Program-made: the position numbers and the translations under genes
The notes under the pieces: model-generated
What the model was told of the DNA's origin: nothing
The model's database searches: none
The model's input: only the letters and a program-made list of their open reading frames with translations
Origin: Methylobacterium sp. C25
Lineage (GTDB): Bacteria > Pseudomonadota > Alphaproteobacteria > Rhizobiales > Beijerinckiaceae
Assembly (NCBI RefSeq): GCF_021352225.1
Contig: NZ_JAAUVI010000001.1
Coordinates: 62,001 to 126,000 of the forward strand
DNA: 64,000 bases
Direction of reading: 5' to 3'
Shown here: positions 40,902 to 50,801 of the stretch, in pieces
Numbering within the stretch: position 1 is the stretch's first letter
Layout: each line of letters starts with the position of its first letter

Positions 40902-40939
40902 GAAGCCCGCCCCGGTCGAACCAGGGCGGGCTTCTTTTC
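40902..40939 (+). terminator. Rho-independent terminator between convergent genes
   Basis: Eleven-base-pair stem GAAGCCCGCCC / GGGCGGGCTTC (40902-40912, 40924-40934) followed by TTTT. It serves the small secreted-protein gene and lies between it and the convergent L,D-transpeptidase. Confidence 0.9.
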
Positions 40940-40956
40940 GTTCGCGGTCGGAACGA

Positions 40957-41619
40957 TCAGTTCAGGACGACGACCTTGGCGCCGACTCTGACGCGCTCGT
41001 AGAGATCGGTGACGTCGTCGTTCGTCATACGGATGCAGCCCGAGGAAACAGCTTGGCCAATCGTATCCGGCTCGTTGGAGCCGTGGATGCGATATTCGGT
41101 GCCTCCGATATACATGGCGCGGGCACCGAGCGGGTTCTCGACGCCGCCGGCCATGTAGCGCGGCAGATCGGGACGACGGGCCAGCATCGCCTTCGGCGGC
41201 ACCCATGACGGCCATTCCTTCTTGGCGACGACCTTCTTCACGCCCGACCACTCGAAGCCGGGACGGCCGACGCCGACGCCGTAGCGGATGGCTTCGCCGG
41301 GCGAGGTCACGAAGTAGAGACGGCGCTCGGAGGTCGACACCACGATCGTCCCGACCGGGTAGCGCGAGTCGAACCTCACCATCTCGCGCGGGATCGGGGC
41401 GACCTGGGCCTGCGGCGCGGCCTGGACGCCCTGGCCACCGCCGTACTGGCCGCCATACGGATCATATTGCTGGGCTCCGGAGCGACCGTAAGTCTGACCG
41501 GAATAGTAATCGTCAGCGTCATTCGTCCCGAACGGGTCGTAGGGCGCAGACATCGCAGGAGCGGTCGCGAGAACACAGACGCCGATGACGCCAGCGAGCG
41601 CGGTAGCCAGAGTCTTCAT
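40957..41619 (-). CDS. L,D-transpeptidase (YkuD), third copy in the window
   Basis: Secreted L,D-transpeptidase of 220 aa from the ATG at 41619. A signal peptide (ATALAGVIGVCVLATAPAMS) is followed by a Tyr/Gly/Gln-rich linker (about residues 30-75, QQYDPYGGQYGGGQG). The YkuD domain has STSERRLYFVTSPGEAIRYG, the HGSNEP His and SSGCIRM catalytic Cys. It differs clearly from the tandem pair at 24-25 kb, having the linker and a KEWPSWVPPKAML insertion typical of the ErfK group. Confidence 0.93.
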   Translation of the reverse strand: MKTLATALAGVIGVCVLATAPAMSAPYDPFGTNDADDYYSGQTYGRSGAQQYDPYGGQYGGGQGVQAAPQAQVAPIPREMVRFDSRYPVGTIVVSTSERRLYFVTSPGEAIRYGVGVGRPGFEWSGVKKVVAKKEWPSWVPPKAMLARRPDLPRYMAGGVENPLGARAMYIGGTEYRIHGSNEPDTIGQAVSSGCIRMTNDDVTDLYERVRVGAKVVVLN

Positions 41620-41792
41620 GAGAGGAAGCCTACCTGTGCATTTATCTTGACTGTACAAGCGTGACCGTGGCCACGCGGTTCCACGCTTGTTCGACGATTT
41701 TGTGCATAACGCCGTGCGCATCCAAACGAGGCTTAACGCCAGTCTTCAACGATGCGTTCGACTTGATCGGCGTTCGGGCTGACGAGGCTTCG

Positions 41793-42401
41793 TCAGGCGA
41801 CGGCCGGGGGTGGCAGCCGGGTGGCGCGGCCGGCCTCGACGAGCACGTCGAGCGCGCGCCAGGGCTTGGGGATGAAGACCGCCCGGTCAGGGATCTCGGT
41901 CCGGCGTTCCGGCGCCACACCCGAGGTGATGACGAGCCGTGTCTTCGGCCACAGGGTCGCGACGGCATTGGCGAGTTGGATGCCATCCATCTGGCCCGCG
42001 AGGCTGATGTCGGCAAAGACCAGCGCGATGTCTCCACCGGCCTCGCGCAGGACGTTGAGAGCCTTCTCGGCACTGTCGCAACCGACAACCGACAGTTCGG
42101 TCTCGTCGAGAAGCGTTTCCGCCAGGCCGCGCACGTCCGGATCGTCCTCCACCACGAGGGCCATCCGGCCGCATTTGGGTGGAGCGTCGAGGTCGGCGTG
42201 CTTCACCTGCCGGACGAGGGCGGCGAGGTGTTCGGGAATCCCTTCCGAGACGAGCGCGTCGTAGGCTGAGGCGAGCGCCTGGCCGATCTGGTCGAGCGGC
42301 ATGCCGGGCAGAAGCGGATCGAGCGTGTGACTGCGGCCGGCCTTCGGGCTCGATCCATCGAGCATCGTTGGGTTCGGCTTCTGCACGCGCTTTCCTTTCA
42401 T
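41793..42401 (-). CDS. Receiver-domain protein with N-terminal NepR-like segment
   Basis: Protein of 202 aa. Residues 36-67 (LDQIGQALASAYDALVSEGI and PEHLAALVRQV) follow the pattern of the anti-sigma factor NepR: IG-x3-L..YD-x2-V-x4-VP-x3-x2-LL. A receiver domain covers 79-192, with the acidic pocket E85-D86-D87, phosphoacceptor D131, S160 and K179 all present. No output domain follows. NepR blocks the general-stress sigma factor EcfG and is removed by phosphorylated PhyR; a NepR-like helix tied to a receiver suggests a phospho-controlled anti-sigma or decoy. Start uncertain: the GTG at residue 6 has a better AAAGGA site. Confidence 0.75.
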   Translation of the reverse strand: MKGKRVQKPNPTMLDGSSPKAGRSHTLDPLLPGMPLDQIGQALASAYDALVSEGIPEHLAALVRQVKHADLDAPPKCGRMALVVEDDPDVRGLAETLLDETELSVVGCDSAEKALNVLREAGGDIALVFADISLAGQMDGIQLANAVATLWPKTRLVITSGVAPERRTEIPDRAVFIPKPWRALDVLVEAGRATRLPPPAVA

Positions 42402-42500
42402 CTCGCAACCGCTGAATGAGCGGAGACGTAGATGGGAATGCCCCCAACTGCTCGTCAGTTGCGTCCGAAGGAGCTTTTCATTGTCCGAAAGCAGACGGAA

Positions 42501-43649
42501 CTATTGGCCCGCTGCATCCGCGTAGGCCATCACGCCGGCCATCGACGTCACGTCGCGATAGCGGTCGCCGCGGGCACTCATCATCGCCTCGAACTTCTCG
42601 TGGACCTGGGCGACGGAGAGGCTCGGCACCTTCTTGGCGTGGCGTCCGCGGCCGGTGCGGCCGGCATGGGCGGCGAAGAAGATCGAGCGGTTGGCGCGGG
42701 CCGGGCCGGGCAGAAGCGCGGCGGCGGCCGCATCCGGCTTGTCGACGACCTTGGAGAGGAAGCTCTCGGCGTCGTTCGGGCCGAGGAAGTGGGCGAGGTA
42801 GATCTCGCCGAGCGACAGGTCGCGACCGATGGTCTGGGCGATGCGCGCGGAGTCGCGCTTCAGCATCTCGCCAGCCATGAGGGCCGAAAGGTAGGGATCG
42901 CGGCGCAGTTCGAGCACACGGTTGCGGTCGGCCTGGTTGACGATCACCGGCTTGTCGTTGGCGTCGTTCGTGACCAGCGCGGCCTCCTGGGCAAGCCCGT
43001 ATTTGGCGCCGAAATCGCGGATCACGCCGAGCCAGGTCCGCTCGATGAACTGATACAGGCCGGTGGCCGAGGAGGTCTTGGCCTGCACGGCGGTGATGAA
43101 GCTCGATTCCTTGTCGGCGATCGCCATCAGCAGGACGGGATCGGTCTCGACCGCCTGCGCCGCCTTGACGATCGTCTGGACGATGTGGCGCCGGATCTTC
43201 ATCGGCCCGAATTCGAGGATGTCGTTCGGATCGCCTGTGGCGGTCTGCGAGAGCAGGAAGTCATAGGAGACACGATCGACGCTGTTGCCACCGAGTTCGG
43301 TGTCGAGATCGTGGATCGGGGCGAAGCTCGATGCGGCGGTCAGCGTCACCTGCGGCTGCGGCTGGGGCGCCTCGGGGGCGAGCGCCTGCACGCGGGGCTT
43401 GGGCATCGCGAATTCGTGGCCGACCTTGGTGGAGGCCTCGGCGCGGCCGAATTCGGTGCCGGCATTGAGCAGGACGGCACCGAGGCCGCCTGCGACGAGC
43501 GTCATCGAGAGAACCGAACGGATCAGCGCTTTGCGGCTGCCGTGGTCGCGTCCAACCTTGTTCGAGAGAGCGATGACATCCTGCCGGGCGCCAGTACCAA
43601 AGCGGCGCGCGGGGGTCGTCGTCTGCGAACGGTTCGTACGGCCCTGCAT
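42501..43649 (-). CDS. Membrane-anchored lytic transglycosylase (SLT-like)
   Basis: Protein of 382 aa with an N-terminal basic cytoplasmic stretch, one hydrophobic anchor (IRSVLSMTLVAGGLGAVLL, about residues 43-61) and a periplasmic SLT-type lysozyme domain. The catalytic Glu is in MAIADKESSF, followed by SATGLYQFIERTWLGVI, the SLT motif. The domain continues with LSALMAGEMLKRDSARIAQT and YLAHFLGP. It would cleave peptidoglycan glycan strands. The frame is open upstream to 43865, but those residues are not protein-like. Confidence 0.88.
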   Translation of the reverse strand: MQGRTNRSQTTTPARRFGTGARQDVIALSNKVGRDHGSRKALIRSVLSMTLVAGGLGAVLLNAGTEFGRAEASTKVGHEFAMPKPRVQALAPEAPQPQPQVTLTAASSFAPIHDLDTELGGNSVDRVSYDFLLSQTATGDPNDILEFGPMKIRRHIVQTIVKAAQAVETDPVLLMAIADKESSFITAVQAKTSSATGLYQFIERTWLGVIRDFGAKYGLAQEAALVTNDANDKPVIVNQADRNRVLELRRDPYLSALMAGEMLKRDSARIAQTIGRDLSLGEIYLAHFLGPNDAESFLSKVVDKPDAAAAALLPGPARANRSIFFAAHAGRTGRGRHAKKVPSLSVAQVHEKFEAMMSARGDRYRDVTSMAGVMAYADAAGQ

Positions 43650-43895
43650 GGTCGGACGCTTGTCCCCTGGATTACCGCTCTTCACGGCCTGATTCGATGA
43701 CCAGAACTTTTCTTGACCGGTGTGGCGACAACACGGCTGCGCTTGTGGCAGACCTGGGGCAGTGCAGGGCAAATTCGCGGGCGCGGCCAGCCGCAAGGCC
43801 CCGCTTAGCGCGGGATGAGCGGACCACTGGCGAAGGTTTAGCGACGAGCGTTGCCGAACGGCCACGCTTTGTGGCGGTTTCGAGAGCCGGTCGGC

Positions 43896-44909
43896 TCAAA
43901 GCCGGCGCAGGGCGACGCTCTCGATTCGGTGGCTCGCGCCCTTGGCGAGAATCAGGCTCGCGCGCTGGCGTGTCGGCAGGATGTTGTCGCGCAAGTTGGG
44001 CAGGTTGATCGTCGCCCAGAGGCCGTCGGCGATGGTCAGTGCCTCCGCCTCGCTCGCCTCGGCGTATTTCCGGAAATACGAGAGCGGGTTGCGGAAGGCC
44101 GTCTGTCGCAGGCGCAGGAAACGGTTGACGTACCAGCGGTGCAGGTCGTCCTCGTGGCCGTCGAGATAGATCGAGAAGTCGAAGAAATCGGAGACGAAGG
44201 GGATTGCCGTGCCATCGCGCGGCAGACGTGCGGGTTGCAGCACGTTCAGGCCCTCGACGATCAGGATGTCCGGCTGCTCGATGACCTGCTCCTCGCCCGG
44301 CACCACGTCGTAGACGAGGTGCGAATAGACCGGAGCTGCGACGCGCTGCTTGCCGGCCTTGATGTCGGTGAGGAAGCGCAGGAGCGCCGCCGTATCGTAG
44401 CTTTCGGGGAAGCCCTTCCGCTCCATCGCGCCCATGCGCGTCAGTTCGGCATTGGGATGCAGGAAGCCGTCGGTGGTGATGAGGTCGACCTTCGGGGTGT
44501 TCGGCCAGCGCGCCAGCAGGGCCTTGAGCACGCGCGCCGTGGTCGACTTGCCGACCGCCACCGAGCCCGCGAGGCCGATGATGTAGGGCGCCTTCGCCTC
44601 GCGCTCGGCCATCAGGAAGCGCTGCGTCGCCTTGAAGAGGCCCTGCGTCGCCGCGACGTAGAGCGAGAGCAGGCGCGAGAGCGGAAGGTAGATCTCGACG
44701 ACCTCCTCGATCGAGATCGGGTCGTTGAGCGACTGCAGCCGGGTGACGTCCTCGACGTCGAGGGTCAACGGGGTGTCGGCGCGCAGTTGTGCCCATTCCG
44801 CACGTGTGAACAGGCGGTAAGGCGAGAGCCGGGCGGGCCCCACGCCCGTCACCGGGTTCTGGCGATCGGCATCTTCGATGCCGCTGGAGGGGATCGGAGC
44901 CCCTTTCAC
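43896..44909 (-). CDS. coaA: Pantothenate kinase CoaA (type I)
   Basis: First enzyme of CoA synthesis, 337 aa. Walker A is [14 protein letters not shown] near residue 118. The motifs [39 protein letters not shown] and [12 protein letters not shown] are those of bacterial CoaA. Its ATG overlaps the hisE stop by 4 bp, the last gene of the his operon, a coupling common in Rhizobiales. Confidence 0.96.
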   Translation of the reverse strand: MKGAPIPSSGIEDADRQNPVTGVGPARLSPYRLFTRAEWAQLRADTPLTLDVEDVTRLQSLNDPISIEEVVEIYLPLSRLLSLYVAATQGLFKATQRFLMAEREAKAPYIIGLAGSVAVGKSTTARVLKALLARWPNTPKVDLITTDGFLHPNAELTRMGAMERKGFPESYDTAALLRFLTDIKAGKQRVAAPVYSHLVYDVVPGEEQVIEQPDILIVEGLNVLQPARLPRDGTAIPFVSDFFDFSIYLDGHEDDLHRWYVNRFLRLRQTAFRNPLSYFRKYAEASEAEALTIADGLWATINLPNLRDNILPTRQRASLILAKGASHRIESVALRRL

Positions 44910-45229
44910 GTATGCCTCCGTGCTGCCTTCTCGGCGATCCCGCTCTGCGCCGTCCTGCGCTCGAGCTCGGCCATGACCTCGCTCAGGGGGATGCCAGCAG
45001 CCTTGAGCAAGACCACCAGATGGTAGAGCACGTCGGCCGCCTCGCCGACGAGGCCTGGCCGATCGCCCTGAACGGCGGCGATCGCGGCCTCGACCGCCTC
45101 CTCGCCGAGCTTCTTGGCCGGTTTTGCCGGACCTCCGGACAAGAGCTTGGCCGTGTAGGACGTCTCCGCCGAGGCGTCCGCGCGCGCATCGACCAGATCG
45201 GCCAAATCCTGGAGGGAGAAGGAGGTCAT
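44906..45229 (-). CDS. hisE: Phosphoribosyl-ATP pyrophosphatase
   Basis: Second step of histidine synthesis, 107 aa. [20 protein letters not shown] is the conserved metal-binding MazG-like helix, followed by [18 protein letters not shown]. It is 109 bp downstream of hisF and overlaps coaA by 4 bp. Confidence 0.95.
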   Translation of the reverse strand: MTSFSLQDLADLVDARADASAETSYTAKLLSGGPAKPAKKLGEEAVEAAIAAVQGDRPGLVGEAADVLYHLVVLLKAAGIPLSEVMAELERRTAQSGIAEKAARRHT

Positions 45230-45338
45230 ACGGTCCGTGGAGCGGCTTGGTCGGGAAAGCGTGCCGGCTTCGGACCCTGATCTAGGGCAAGGTTTTCGGT
45301 CAAGGGAGCCGACTTGGACGAAAGTTCAGGGGGAAGCT

Positions 45339-46115
45339 TCAGCGGTCAATACGCATGTCGAGGCCGGCCGCCGCCATGTGGGCTTTGGCTTCGCCGACCG
45401 TGTGCTGGCCGAAATGGAAGATCGAGGCGGCGAGAACTGCACTCGCATGGCCGTCGCGCACGCCCGCGACGAGATCGTCGAGACCGCCCACACCACCCGA
45501 GGCGATCACGGGGATCGTCACCGCATCGGTGATCGCGCGCGTCAGCTCGATGTCGTAGCCCGACCGCGTGCCGTCCTTGTCCATCGAGGTCACGAGCAGC
45601 TCGCCGGCACCGCGCTTGGACACAGCCAAAGCGAATTCGATGGCATCGATGCCCGTGCGGGTACGGCCGCCATGGGTGAAGATTTCCCAGCGCAACGGCT
45701 CACCGGGTCCTGAGACGCGCTTCGCATCGATCGCCACGACGATGCACTGATCGCCGAACTTTTCCGCGGCCGCCGCCACGACGTCGGGGTTCTTCACTGC
45801 GGCCGTGTTGATCCCGACCTTGTCGGCACCGGCCAGCAGGAGCGCGCGGACATCCGCGAGGGTACGAACGCCGCCTCCGACGGTCAGCGGCATGAAACAG
45901 GCCTCGGCCGTGCGGCTGACGACGTCGAGCAGCGTGCCCCGGTTCTCGTGGCTCGCGGCGATGTCGAGGAAGCAGAGTTCGTCCGCACCGGCCGCGTCAT
46001 AGGCCTTGGCGGATTCCACAGGATCGCCGGCATCGCGCAGTTCCAGGAACTGCACGCCCTTGACGACGCGGCCGTCCTTGACGTCGAGGCAGGGAATGAT
46101 GCGGGTCTTGAGCAC
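45339..46115 (-). CDS. hisF: Imidazole glycerol phosphate synthase subunit HisF
   Basis: Cyclase subunit of 258 aa with the TIM-barrel fold. Catalytic acids are in [15 protein letters not shown] (D11) and [28 protein letters not shown] and [13 protein letters not shown] are phosphate-binding loops. It pairs with HisH, which supplies ammonia. 20 bp after hisA. Confidence 0.97.
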   Translation of the reverse strand: MLKTRIIPCLDVKDGRVVKGVQFLELRDAGDPVESAKAYDAAGADELCFLDIAASHENRGTLLDVVSRTAEACFMPLTVGGGVRTLADVRALLLAGADKVGINTAAVKNPDVVAAAAEKFGDQCIVVAIDAKRVSGPGEPLRWEIFTHGGRTRTGIDAIEFALAVSKRGAGELLVTSMDKDGTRSGYDIELTRAITDAVTIPVIASGGVGGLDDLVAGVRDGHASAVLAASIFHFGQHTVGEAKAHMAAAGLDMRIDR

Positions 46116-46135
46116 GGCGCGCTTTCGGGTCTCGT

Positions 46136-46873
46136 TCAGGCCTGCCGAGCCTGCCGGATGGCGTCGAGCGCCTCCTGCGGGTCGATGCGGCCATCGTAGA
46201 GCGCGCGGCCCGTGATCGCGCCGGCAAGCATCGCGCAGTCCGGCTGCAGGATGCGGTGGATGTCCTCGATCGAGGCGAGCCCCCCCGAGGCGATGACCGG
46301 GATCGTCAGTGCATTGGCGAGCGCCAGCGTCATCTCGATGTTGAGGCCCTTCAGGATGCCGTCGCGGGCGATGTCCGTGTAGATGATCGCGGCGACGCCG
46401 GCATCTTCGAAGCGCTGGCCGAGTTCCTCGGCCGTCATGCTCGAGGTCTGCGCCCAGCCCTCGACGGCGACACGGCCGTCCTTCGCGTCGATCCCGACGG
46501 CGATCTTTCCGGGATGCCGGCGTGCGGCCTCACGGACGAAGGCCGGATCGCGCACGGCAGCGGTGCCGATGATGACCCGGCTCACGCCCTTGTCGAGCCA
46601 GCCTTCGAGCGTGCGCATCTCGCGGATGCCGCCGCCGAGCTGAACTGGCACCTCGACCCGCCCGAGGATCGCCTCGACGGCCTCGGCATTCTTGGGCGCG
46701 CCCGCGAAGGCGCCGTCGAGATCCACCACGTGGATCCAGGAAAAGCCCTGCCGCTCGAACTCGGAGGCCTGCGCCGCCGGGTCGTCGTTGAACACCTTGG
46801 CCTGCGCCATGTCGCCCTGAACCAGGCGGACGCAGCGTCCCTCCTTGAGGTCGATTGCCGGGAAGAGGATCAC
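46136..46873 (-). CDS. hisA: ProFAR isomerase HisA
   Basis: Amadori-rearranging isomerase of histidine synthesis, 245 aa. The barrel start [20 protein letters not shown] carries the first catalytic Asp. [20 protein letters not shown] and [14 protein letters not shown] are the phosphate loops, and IYTDIARDG holds the second Asp. 57 bp after hisH. Confidence 0.97.
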   Translation of the reverse strand: MILFPAIDLKEGRCVRLVQGDMAQAKVFNDDPAAQASEFERQGFSWIHVVDLDGAFAGAPKNAEAVEAILGRVEVPVQLGGGIREMRTLEGWLDKGVSRVIIGTAAVRDPAFVREAARRHPGKIAVGIDAKDGRVAVEGWAQTSSMTAEELGQRFEDAGVAAIIYTDIARDGILKGLNIEMTLALANALTIPVIASGGLASIEDIHRILQPDCAMLAGAITGRALYDGRIDPQEALDAIRQARQA

Positions 46874-46930
46874 GAAACGGCTCGTCTATCGATTGCAGGA
46901 ATGGAGATCACGATGCCCGTCGATCGGGCA

Positions 46931-47584
46931 TCATGGCCGCCACCGTAGAAAATTCGCGATCAGAGCGAGGCCGAGGCGCTGGCTCTTCTCGGGATGGAAC
47001 TGCGTGCCGGCGACGTTGTCCCGCGCCACCATCGCGGTGACCGAGCCACCGTATTCGCTGTGCGCCACGACATCCGCCGCGTCGACCGGCTTCAGGGCAT
47101 AGCTGTGCACGAAATAGGCATGCAGTCCGTCCTCGCCCGTCGGGATGCCGTCGAGCAGGGGCGAGGGCCGGTCCACCGTCAGCGTGTTCCAGCCCATATG
47201 CGGGATCTTGAGTGACGGGTCGGAGGGGGCGATCGGCGCGACATCGCCCGCGATCCAGTCGAGACCCTGCGTGGTCTCGTATTCGAGCCCGCGCGTCGCC
47301 ATGAGCTGCATGCCGACACAGATGCCGAGGAAGGGCCGGCCGCGCCCACGTACGGCCTGGGTCATGGCCTCGACCATGCCGGGCACCGAATCGAGGCCGC
47401 GCCGGCAATCGGCATAGGCGCCGACGCCCGGCAGCACGACGCGCTCGGCAACGGCAACATCGTCCGGCCTGTCGGTGACGACGATGCGGGTGCCGTCGAG
47501 GCCAGCCTCGCGGGCGGCACGCTCAAAGGCCTTGGCCGCCGAGTGCAGGTTGCCAGACCCGTAATCGATGATCGCTACGGTCAC
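46931..47584 (-). CDS. hisH: Imidazole glycerol phosphate synthase glutaminase subunit HisH
   Basis: Glutamine amidotransferase of 217 aa from the GTG at 47584. [20 protein letters not shown] is the family N-terminus. The nucleophile Cys is in GICVGMQLM and the His/Glu pair in [10 protein letters not shown]. Just 5 bp separate it from the DUF2628 gene. The upstream extension to 47698 overlaps that gene and is not conserved. Confidence 0.96.
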   Translation of the reverse strand: MTVAIIDYGSGNLHSAAKAFERAAREAGLDGTRIVVTDRPDDVAVAERVVLPGVGAYADCRRGLDSVPGMVEAMTQAVRGRGRPFLGICVGMQLMATRGLEYETTQGLDWIAGDVAPIAPSDPSLKIPHMGWNTLTVDRPSPLLDGIPTGEDGLHAYFVHSYALKPVDAADVVAHSEYGGSVTAMVARDNVAGTQFHPEKSQRLGLALIANFLRWRP

Positions 47585-47589
47585 GGGCG

Positions 47590-48075
47590 CTACCGGTGGC
47601 CTTCGCTGAGAGGAAACAATCCGATCACCGAGTCGTCGAAGCGCCGGCTGGGGGCTGGCGGCGCCGTCGGACGGGGTGCGGCGGACGGATCGAGCCACCG
47701 GGTGACGGCCTTCGCCTCTGCCTCGTCGGAGGATGCGGCAACGACGGCATCACGGGCGGGGCGGCCGTTGCGCGCATAGGTCCAGCGCCGCAAGCTCGAT
47801 GCTTCGAGCCCGATCAGCAGTGACGCGAGCAGCGCGATCACGGTGCCGGCAACCGGGGAAATGCCCACCACACGGCCGCCAACGATCAGGCCGCCCAGCA
47901 AGGCCAGGACGAGCAGCGCCGACAGCCAGAGCCGATGGTACAGGAACCAGGCGACGGAGAAGGCGAAGGCCGGCCAGGAGAAGCCGTCGGGCACCACCAC
48001 GGCGTCATCGAACGCGCGGGCATCGCCGCGCAGCGCGCTGTCGGGCAGGTGGAGTGTATAGGTCCGCAGCCGCAT
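47590..48075 (-). CDS. DUF2628 membrane protein inside the his operon
   Basis: Protein of 161 aa with a hydrophobic middle of two or three helices ([39 protein letters not shown]). The start [11 protein letters not shown] and the stretch [20 protein letters not shown] match DUF2628. The C-terminal 50 residues are Pro/Ala/Asp-rich. It sits between hisB and hisH with gaps of 18 and 5 bp, as often in alphaproteobacteria. Role unknown; not a histidine enzyme. Confidence 0.87.
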   Translation of the reverse strand: MRLRTYTLHLPDSALRGDARAFDDAVVVPDGFSWPAFAFSVAWFLYHRLWLSALLVLALLGGLIVGGRVVGISPVAGTVIALLASLLIGLEASSLRRWTYARNGRPARDAVVAASSDEAEAKAVTRWLDPSAAPRPTAPPAPSRRFDDSVIGLFPLSEGHR

Positions 48076-48093
48076 CCTGATCCCCCCAGACTC

Positions 48094-48681
48094 CTACAGC
48101 GAGCCCTTGGTCGACGGCACGCGGTCACCCTCGCGCGGGTCGACCGCGACCGCGTCGCGCAAGGCTCGGGCCAGACCCTTGAAGCAGCTCTCGGCGATGT
48201 GATGGGCGTTGTCGCCGTACAGGGTCTCGACGTGCAGCGTGATGCCAGCATTCATGGCGAAGGCCTGGAACCACTCGCGCACCAGCTCGGTGTCGAATTG
48301 TCCGATCTTCTCGACGCGGAACTCGGTCTTGAAGACGAGGAACGGCCGACCCGAAATGTCGACGGCGACGCGGGTCAGCGCCTCGTCCATCGGCAGGTGC
48401 AGATCGGCGTAGCGGCGGATGCCGCGCTTGTCGCCGAGTGCCTTCAGGAAGGCCTGACCCAACGCGATGCCGGCATCCTCGGTGGTGTGGTGCTGATCGA
48501 CATGCAGGTCACCCGTGACCTTCACCTCGAGATCGAACAGGCCGTGCCGGGCAAACAGCTCCAGCATGTGGTCGAGGAAGCCCACGCCGGTGGCGATGGT
48601 CGCCTTTCCGGTCCCATCGAGGGCGATCGAGACGCTGACGTCGGTCTCCGCCGTCCGGCGGCTGATGCTCGCGGCGCGCAT
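48094..48681 (-). CDS. hisB: Imidazoleglycerol-phosphate dehydratase
   Basis: Monofunctional HisB dehydratase of 195 aa. Metal-binding motifs [14 protein letters not shown] and DNAHHIAE flank the core [14 protein letters not shown]. The ATG at 48681 was chosen since the preceding residues are unlike the family. It is the first gene of the local his operon hisB-DUF2628-hisHAFE-coaA. Confidence 0.97.
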   Translation of the reverse strand: MRAASISRRTAETDVSVSIALDGTGKATIATGVGFLDHMLELFARHGLFDLEVKVTGDLHVDQHHTTEDAGIALGQAFLKALGDKRGIRRYADLHLPMDEALTRVAVDISGRPFLVFKTEFRVEKIGQFDTELVREWFQAFAMNAGITLHVETLYGDNAHHIAESCFKGLARALRDAVAVDPREGDRVPSTKGSL

Positions 48682-48893
48682 CGCTGGTGAAGGCCTTCCA
48701 GGAGGCCGCATCCGCGGCCGGGGCTGCCTTTTAGAGCGGTTCCGGCTGCGGGGGGAAGGGTTTCGAACGCTCTTGGCCTGCGAAAAGGCGGAAGGGCTTC
48801 AGGAATTCGGGTCATGCCGGCGTCACATCCCGGTCGGGGCGTTCGCTTAAGCTCCCCGGATCGTGCAATCTCTGCCCGACCGAGGAGTCAGAC

Positions 48894-49805
48894 ATGCCGT
48901 CCCGACGGACCGTACTCGCCGGAGGTGCCGCCGTGCTCGCTGCCCCACTCGCCAGCCATGCCGATGTCAGGCCCCTGCGCTTCGGCGTCGTCGCCGACCC
49001 GCAATACGCGGATGCCGACCCGCATCTCGGCATGGATCGCTACTTCCGGAACAGCCTGGACAAGCTGCGCGTGGCCGTCGCGGCCTTCAATGCGGAGGAT
49101 CTGGATTTCGTCGTCACCCTCGGGGACGTGATCGACCGGGACGTCGCGAATTACGCCGCCATCCTCCCGATCTACGCGACGCTGCGGCATCGCCACGTCG
49201 TGCTGCTCGGCAACCACGATTACTCGATCGCGCCCGAACACCTGACCTCACAGCTGGGTCTCCTCGGCCTCGCCGAGGCGCATTACGATTACACGGAAGG
49301 CGGCATCCGCTTCGTCGTTCTCGACGGCAACGACGTCTCGCTCTTCGCACCGCCGCAGGGTGATCCGCGCTGGCAGATCGCCCAGGACCGGATCAACCGC
49401 CTCGCGGCGCAAGGTGCCGAGAACGCCAATCCGTGGAACGGATCGCTCGGCGACAAGCAATTCGCTTGGCTCGGCGGCGTGCTCGGCGATGCCAGGGCCA
49501 GGGGCCAGCGGGTGATCGTGCTGAACCACTATCCCGTCTTCCCGGCCAACCCTCACAACATGTGGGACTCGGATCGGATCACCGCGCTTCTCGAAGGACA
49601 GCCGCACGTCGTCGCGTATTTCTGCGGGCACAACCATGCCGGCAATTACGGAGAGGCCGCGGGCCTCCACTACGTGAACTTCCACGGCATGGTCGATACG
49701 CCGGCCGAGAACGCCTACGCGATCGTCGAGCTCGCGGGCGACCGGCTCGACATCCGCGGCTTCGGCCGCGAGCCCAACCGGTCGCTTCGGCTTCGGACGG
49801 CTTAA
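48894..49805 (+). CDS. Exported metallophosphoesterase, ADPRibase-Mn-like
   Basis: Calcineurin-like phosphoesterase of 303 aa with a Tat-type signal (SRRTVLAGGAAVLAAPLASH). Metal-binding motifs are VADPQYAD (D-x-Q in place of the usual D-x-H), TLGDVIDRD, LLGNHDYS and YFCGHNHAGNY. The D-x-Q form is typical of Mn-dependent ADP-ribose/CDP-alcohol diphosphatases. Substrate inferred only from that resemblance. The C-terminus overlaps the mtnP stop by 4 bp on the opposite strand. Confidence 0.85.
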   Translation: MPSRRTVLAGGAAVLAAPLASHADVRPLRFGVVADPQYADADPHLGMDRYFRNSLDKLRVAVAAFNAEDLDFVVTLGDVIDRDVANYAAILPIYATLRHRHVVLLGNHDYSIAPEHLTSQLGLLGLAEAHYDYTEGGIRFVVLDGNDVSLFAPPQGDPRWQIAQDRINRLAAQGAENANPWNGSLGDKQFAWLGGVLGDARARGQRVIVLNHYPVFPANPHNMWDSDRITALLEGQPHVVAYFCGHNHAGNYGEAAGLHYVNFHGMVDTPAENAYAIVELAGDRLDIRGFGREPNRSLRLRTA

Positions 49806-50677
49806 GCCTTCAGCACGCGACCGGCGACGGCGTCGAGCTTGGCGACGAGCTCCGCGTCGCGGTGGCTCGGAGCGGTCATGATGGCCCCGTCGAGCGCCCG
49901 GTGCGAGCCGGCCGGGCATTCCTCACGCTCGGCCGGGAAGTCGCGGGCCAGCCGCGCCACGAGCCGCGCCGCCTTGTCGGCATTGGCGCGGGCGACCGCC
50001 ACGACCGAGGCGACGTCGACATCGTCGTGGCTCGGGTGCCAGCAATCGAAATCCGTCACCATGGCGATGGTGGCGAAGGTGATCTCGGCTTCGCGGGCGA
50101 GCTTGGCCTCCGGCAGGTTCGTCATGCCGATGACGTCGTAGCCGGCGGCCTTGTAGCCCTTCGACTCGGCGAGCGAGGAGAATTGCGGCCCTTCCATGCA
50201 GACGTAGGTGCCGCCCTTGTGCACCGCGATCTCCTCGGCAGCGGCGGCATCGACGATGCGGCGCCGCAGGATCGGTCCGACGGGATGGGCGAAGGGCACG
50301 TGCGCGACGCAGCCATTGCCGAAGAAGGACGAGGCGCGGCCATGCGTGCGGTCGACGAACTGATCGACCAGGACGAACAGCCCCGGATGCAGCTCGTTGC
50401 GGAAGGAGCCGCAGGCCGAGATCGCGACGAGGTCGGTGACGCCGGCGCGCTTCAGCACGTCGATATTGGCGCGGTAGTTGATGCCCGAGGGCGAGAGCCG
50501 GTGACCGCGCCCGTGCCGGGCCAGGAAGACGACCTGGGTGCTGCCGATCCGGCCGAACCTCAATGCATCCGACGGCTTGCCCCAGGGGGAACCGATCGCT
50601 TCCTCGCGGATGTCTTCGAGGCCGGGCAAGTCGTAGACGCCCGAGCCGCCGATCACACCGAGAACCGCTGCGGTCAT
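49802..50677 (-). CDS. mtnP: S-methyl-5'-thioadenosine phosphorylase
   Basis: Purine-salvage enzyme of 291 aa of the PNP/MTAP family, splitting methylthioadenosine. The start VLGVIGGSGVYDLPGLED, phosphate-binding RHGRGHRLSP, ISACGSFRNELHPG and the MTAP signature TYVCMEGPQFSSLAES are visible. The substrate loop is IGMTNLPEAKLAREAE. ATG at 50677 follows a conserved start; the upstream 33 codons are not conserved. Confidence 0.95.
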   Translation of the reverse strand: MTAAVLGVIGGSGVYDLPGLEDIREEAIGSPWGKPSDALRFGRIGSTQVVFLARHGRGHRLSPSGINYRANIDVLKRAGVTDLVAISACGSFRNELHPGLFVLVDQFVDRTHGRASSFFGNGCVAHVPFAHPVGPILRRRIVDAAAAEEIAVHKGGTYVCMEGPQFSSLAESKGYKAAGYDVIGMTNLPEAKLAREAEITFATIAMVTDFDCWHPSHDDVDVASVVAVARANADKAARLVARLARDFPAEREECPAGSHRALDGAIMTAPSHRDAELVAKLDAVAGRVLKA

Positions 50678-50746
50678 GGCCGAATTCCATTCGCTAGGGG
50701 AGTGAGCGGCAGCCGTTCTGCCGCCACGGCAGGCTTCGCGCAAGCA

Positions 50747-50769
50747 AACGGGCCCACGAAGGGCCCGTT
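50747..50769 (-). terminator. Hairpin downstream of the bc1 operon
   Basis: Nine-base-pair stem AACGGGCCC / GGGCCCGTT (50747-50755, 50761-50769), 5-base loop, 33 bp past the petC stop on the minus strand. The T run is weak. Confidence 0.6.
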
Positions 50770-50801
50770 CTGTCACGCGGATCGATGGATGAGACGCCGT
50801 C

